Positions 63,661-64,000 of a stretch of 64,000 bases of DNA are shown here, one piece after another. Source of the DNA: an uncultured Saprospiraceae bacterium (GTDB taxonomy: Bacteria > Bacteroidota > Bacteroidia > Chitinophagales > Saprospiraceae). The stretch is taken from the NCBI GenBank assembly GCA_938045585.1, contig CALIAU010000012.1:124001-188000 (forward strand), given 5' to 3'. A program made the translations under genes and the position numbers. Each line of letters starts with the position of its first letter. Position 1 is the stretch's first letter. The notes beneath the pieces are model-generated. The model had not been told where the DNA came from. It was given only the letters and a program-made list of their open reading frames with translations, and did not search any database.

Positions 63661-63978
63661 ATGAAATCTATACGATCAAATAAACAGTTCAATGACCTCA
63701 CTAGACAAGATAAGCCCTTTGTCCTTGATTTTTATGCCGATTGGTGTGGGCCTTGTAAGCAATTACTTCCTACAGTAGAAAAACTTGCAGAGGAATATAA
63801 AGACGAGGTTGAAATTCTAAAGGTAAATATAGATGAGCAACGTGCATTAGCTAAGATGTTCGGTGTAAGAAGCATTCCTGCTCTCTTTTTTATGAAAGGA
63901 AACAAGATTGTTTCTAAACATAAAGGCCTTAGTACAGAGTACTCATTGAGAAAGAAGGTAAAAGCACTTTTAAACTAA
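63661..63978 (+). CDS. trxA: Thioredoxin
   Basis: 105 residues, one thioredoxin domain with no signal peptide, so cytoplasmic. The active site is WCGPCKQ (Cys29 and Cys32), with the cis-proline in VRSIPALFF. Reduces protein disulfides. It has its own promoter with an inverted repeat over the -33 region, which suggests specific regulation. Confidence 0.95.
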   Translation: MKSIRSNKQFNDLTRQDKPFVLDFYADWCGPCKQLLPTVEKLAEEYKDEVEILKVNIDEQRALAKMFGVRSIPALFFMKGNKIVSKHKGLSTEYSLRKKVKALLN

Positions 63979-64000
63979 GATACATTTAATGTATAGTTAG

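Overview
The window reads as a chromosomal segment of a marine-type, low-GC Bacteroidota, most likely of the Saprospiria/Lewinella kind (the class is inference). The support is direct: three proteins with type IX secretion (T9SS) C-terminal sorting domains, many upstream TAnnTTTG -7 promoter motifs, Bacteroidota-typical families (DUF3078, DUF6089, DUF5916, a zinc-less DksA-like protein) and LytTR/LytS and TPR-kinase two-component pairs. There is no rRNA, tRNA, CRISPR array, transposase, integrase or phage module that I can see. Nearly all of it looks like ordinary core and accessory chromosome.

Layout. 1-4.5 kb: end of a DUF3078 outer membrane protein, polA and an LpxD-type acyltransferase. 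4.6-7.45 kb (minus): three-gene operon of an uncharacterised ~474-aa Bacteroidota family, an M15 peptidase lipoprotein and a redoxin. 7.5-10 kb: NarL-type response regulator and TPR histidine kinase. 10.4-13.2 kb: methylmalonyl-CoA mutase coupled to an RsmI-like methyltransferase. 13.2-19.2 kb: Kelch/FN3/GEVED T9SS protein, DinB-like protein, nadA, DUF6089 protein, a repeat-filled spacer and a predicted beta-barrel. 19.4-27 kb: three exported serine hydrolases, selO, a VIT-family transporter and an SF1 helicase. 27-34 kb: MoxR ATPase with a VWA partner, then a sigma / HEAT-anti-sigma / DUF4097-like operon and a CBM9-DUF5916 protein. 34-40.4 kb: small membrane protein, YjbQ, LysE exporter, metzincin-like lipoprotein, polyprenyl synthase, a tRNA-queuosine mannosyltransferase homologue and nadB. 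40.9-45.9 kb: three consecutive amidohydrolase paralogues plus a lipoprotein. 46-53.8 kb: serine beta-lactamase-like lipoprotein with a barrel protein, a frameshifted Crp/Fnr regulator, two T9SS proteins and trhO. 53.9-59.6 kb: LytTR/LytS pair, VWA protein with a partner, and a DUF2306 membrane protein. 60-64 kb: DksA-like protein, lspA, SIMPL protein, WYL regulator, GyrI-like protein and thioredoxin.

Functionally the window mixes housekeeping (replication/repair, lipid A, isoprenoids, lipoprotein processing, de novo NAD synthesis through nadB and nadA, propionate/methylmalonate metabolism) with secreted hydrolases and cell-envelope sensing.

The most unusual content lies between genes. A family of GC-rich modular repeats, built from conserved blocks alternating with variable hairpins, fills at least three spacers and leaves fragments in others. 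Related 8/9-bp minisatellites flank the SIMPL gene, and one abuts the promoter of the WYL regulator. Other points worth a second look are the amidohydrolase trio (two members have lost their metal-binding histidines), the bacterial QTMAN homologue, an 18-bp near-perfect palindrome between the histidine kinase and the mutase, a helically phased 11-bp direct repeat upstream of trhO, and near-leaderless promoters. I found no convincing wholly new defence or mobile system.
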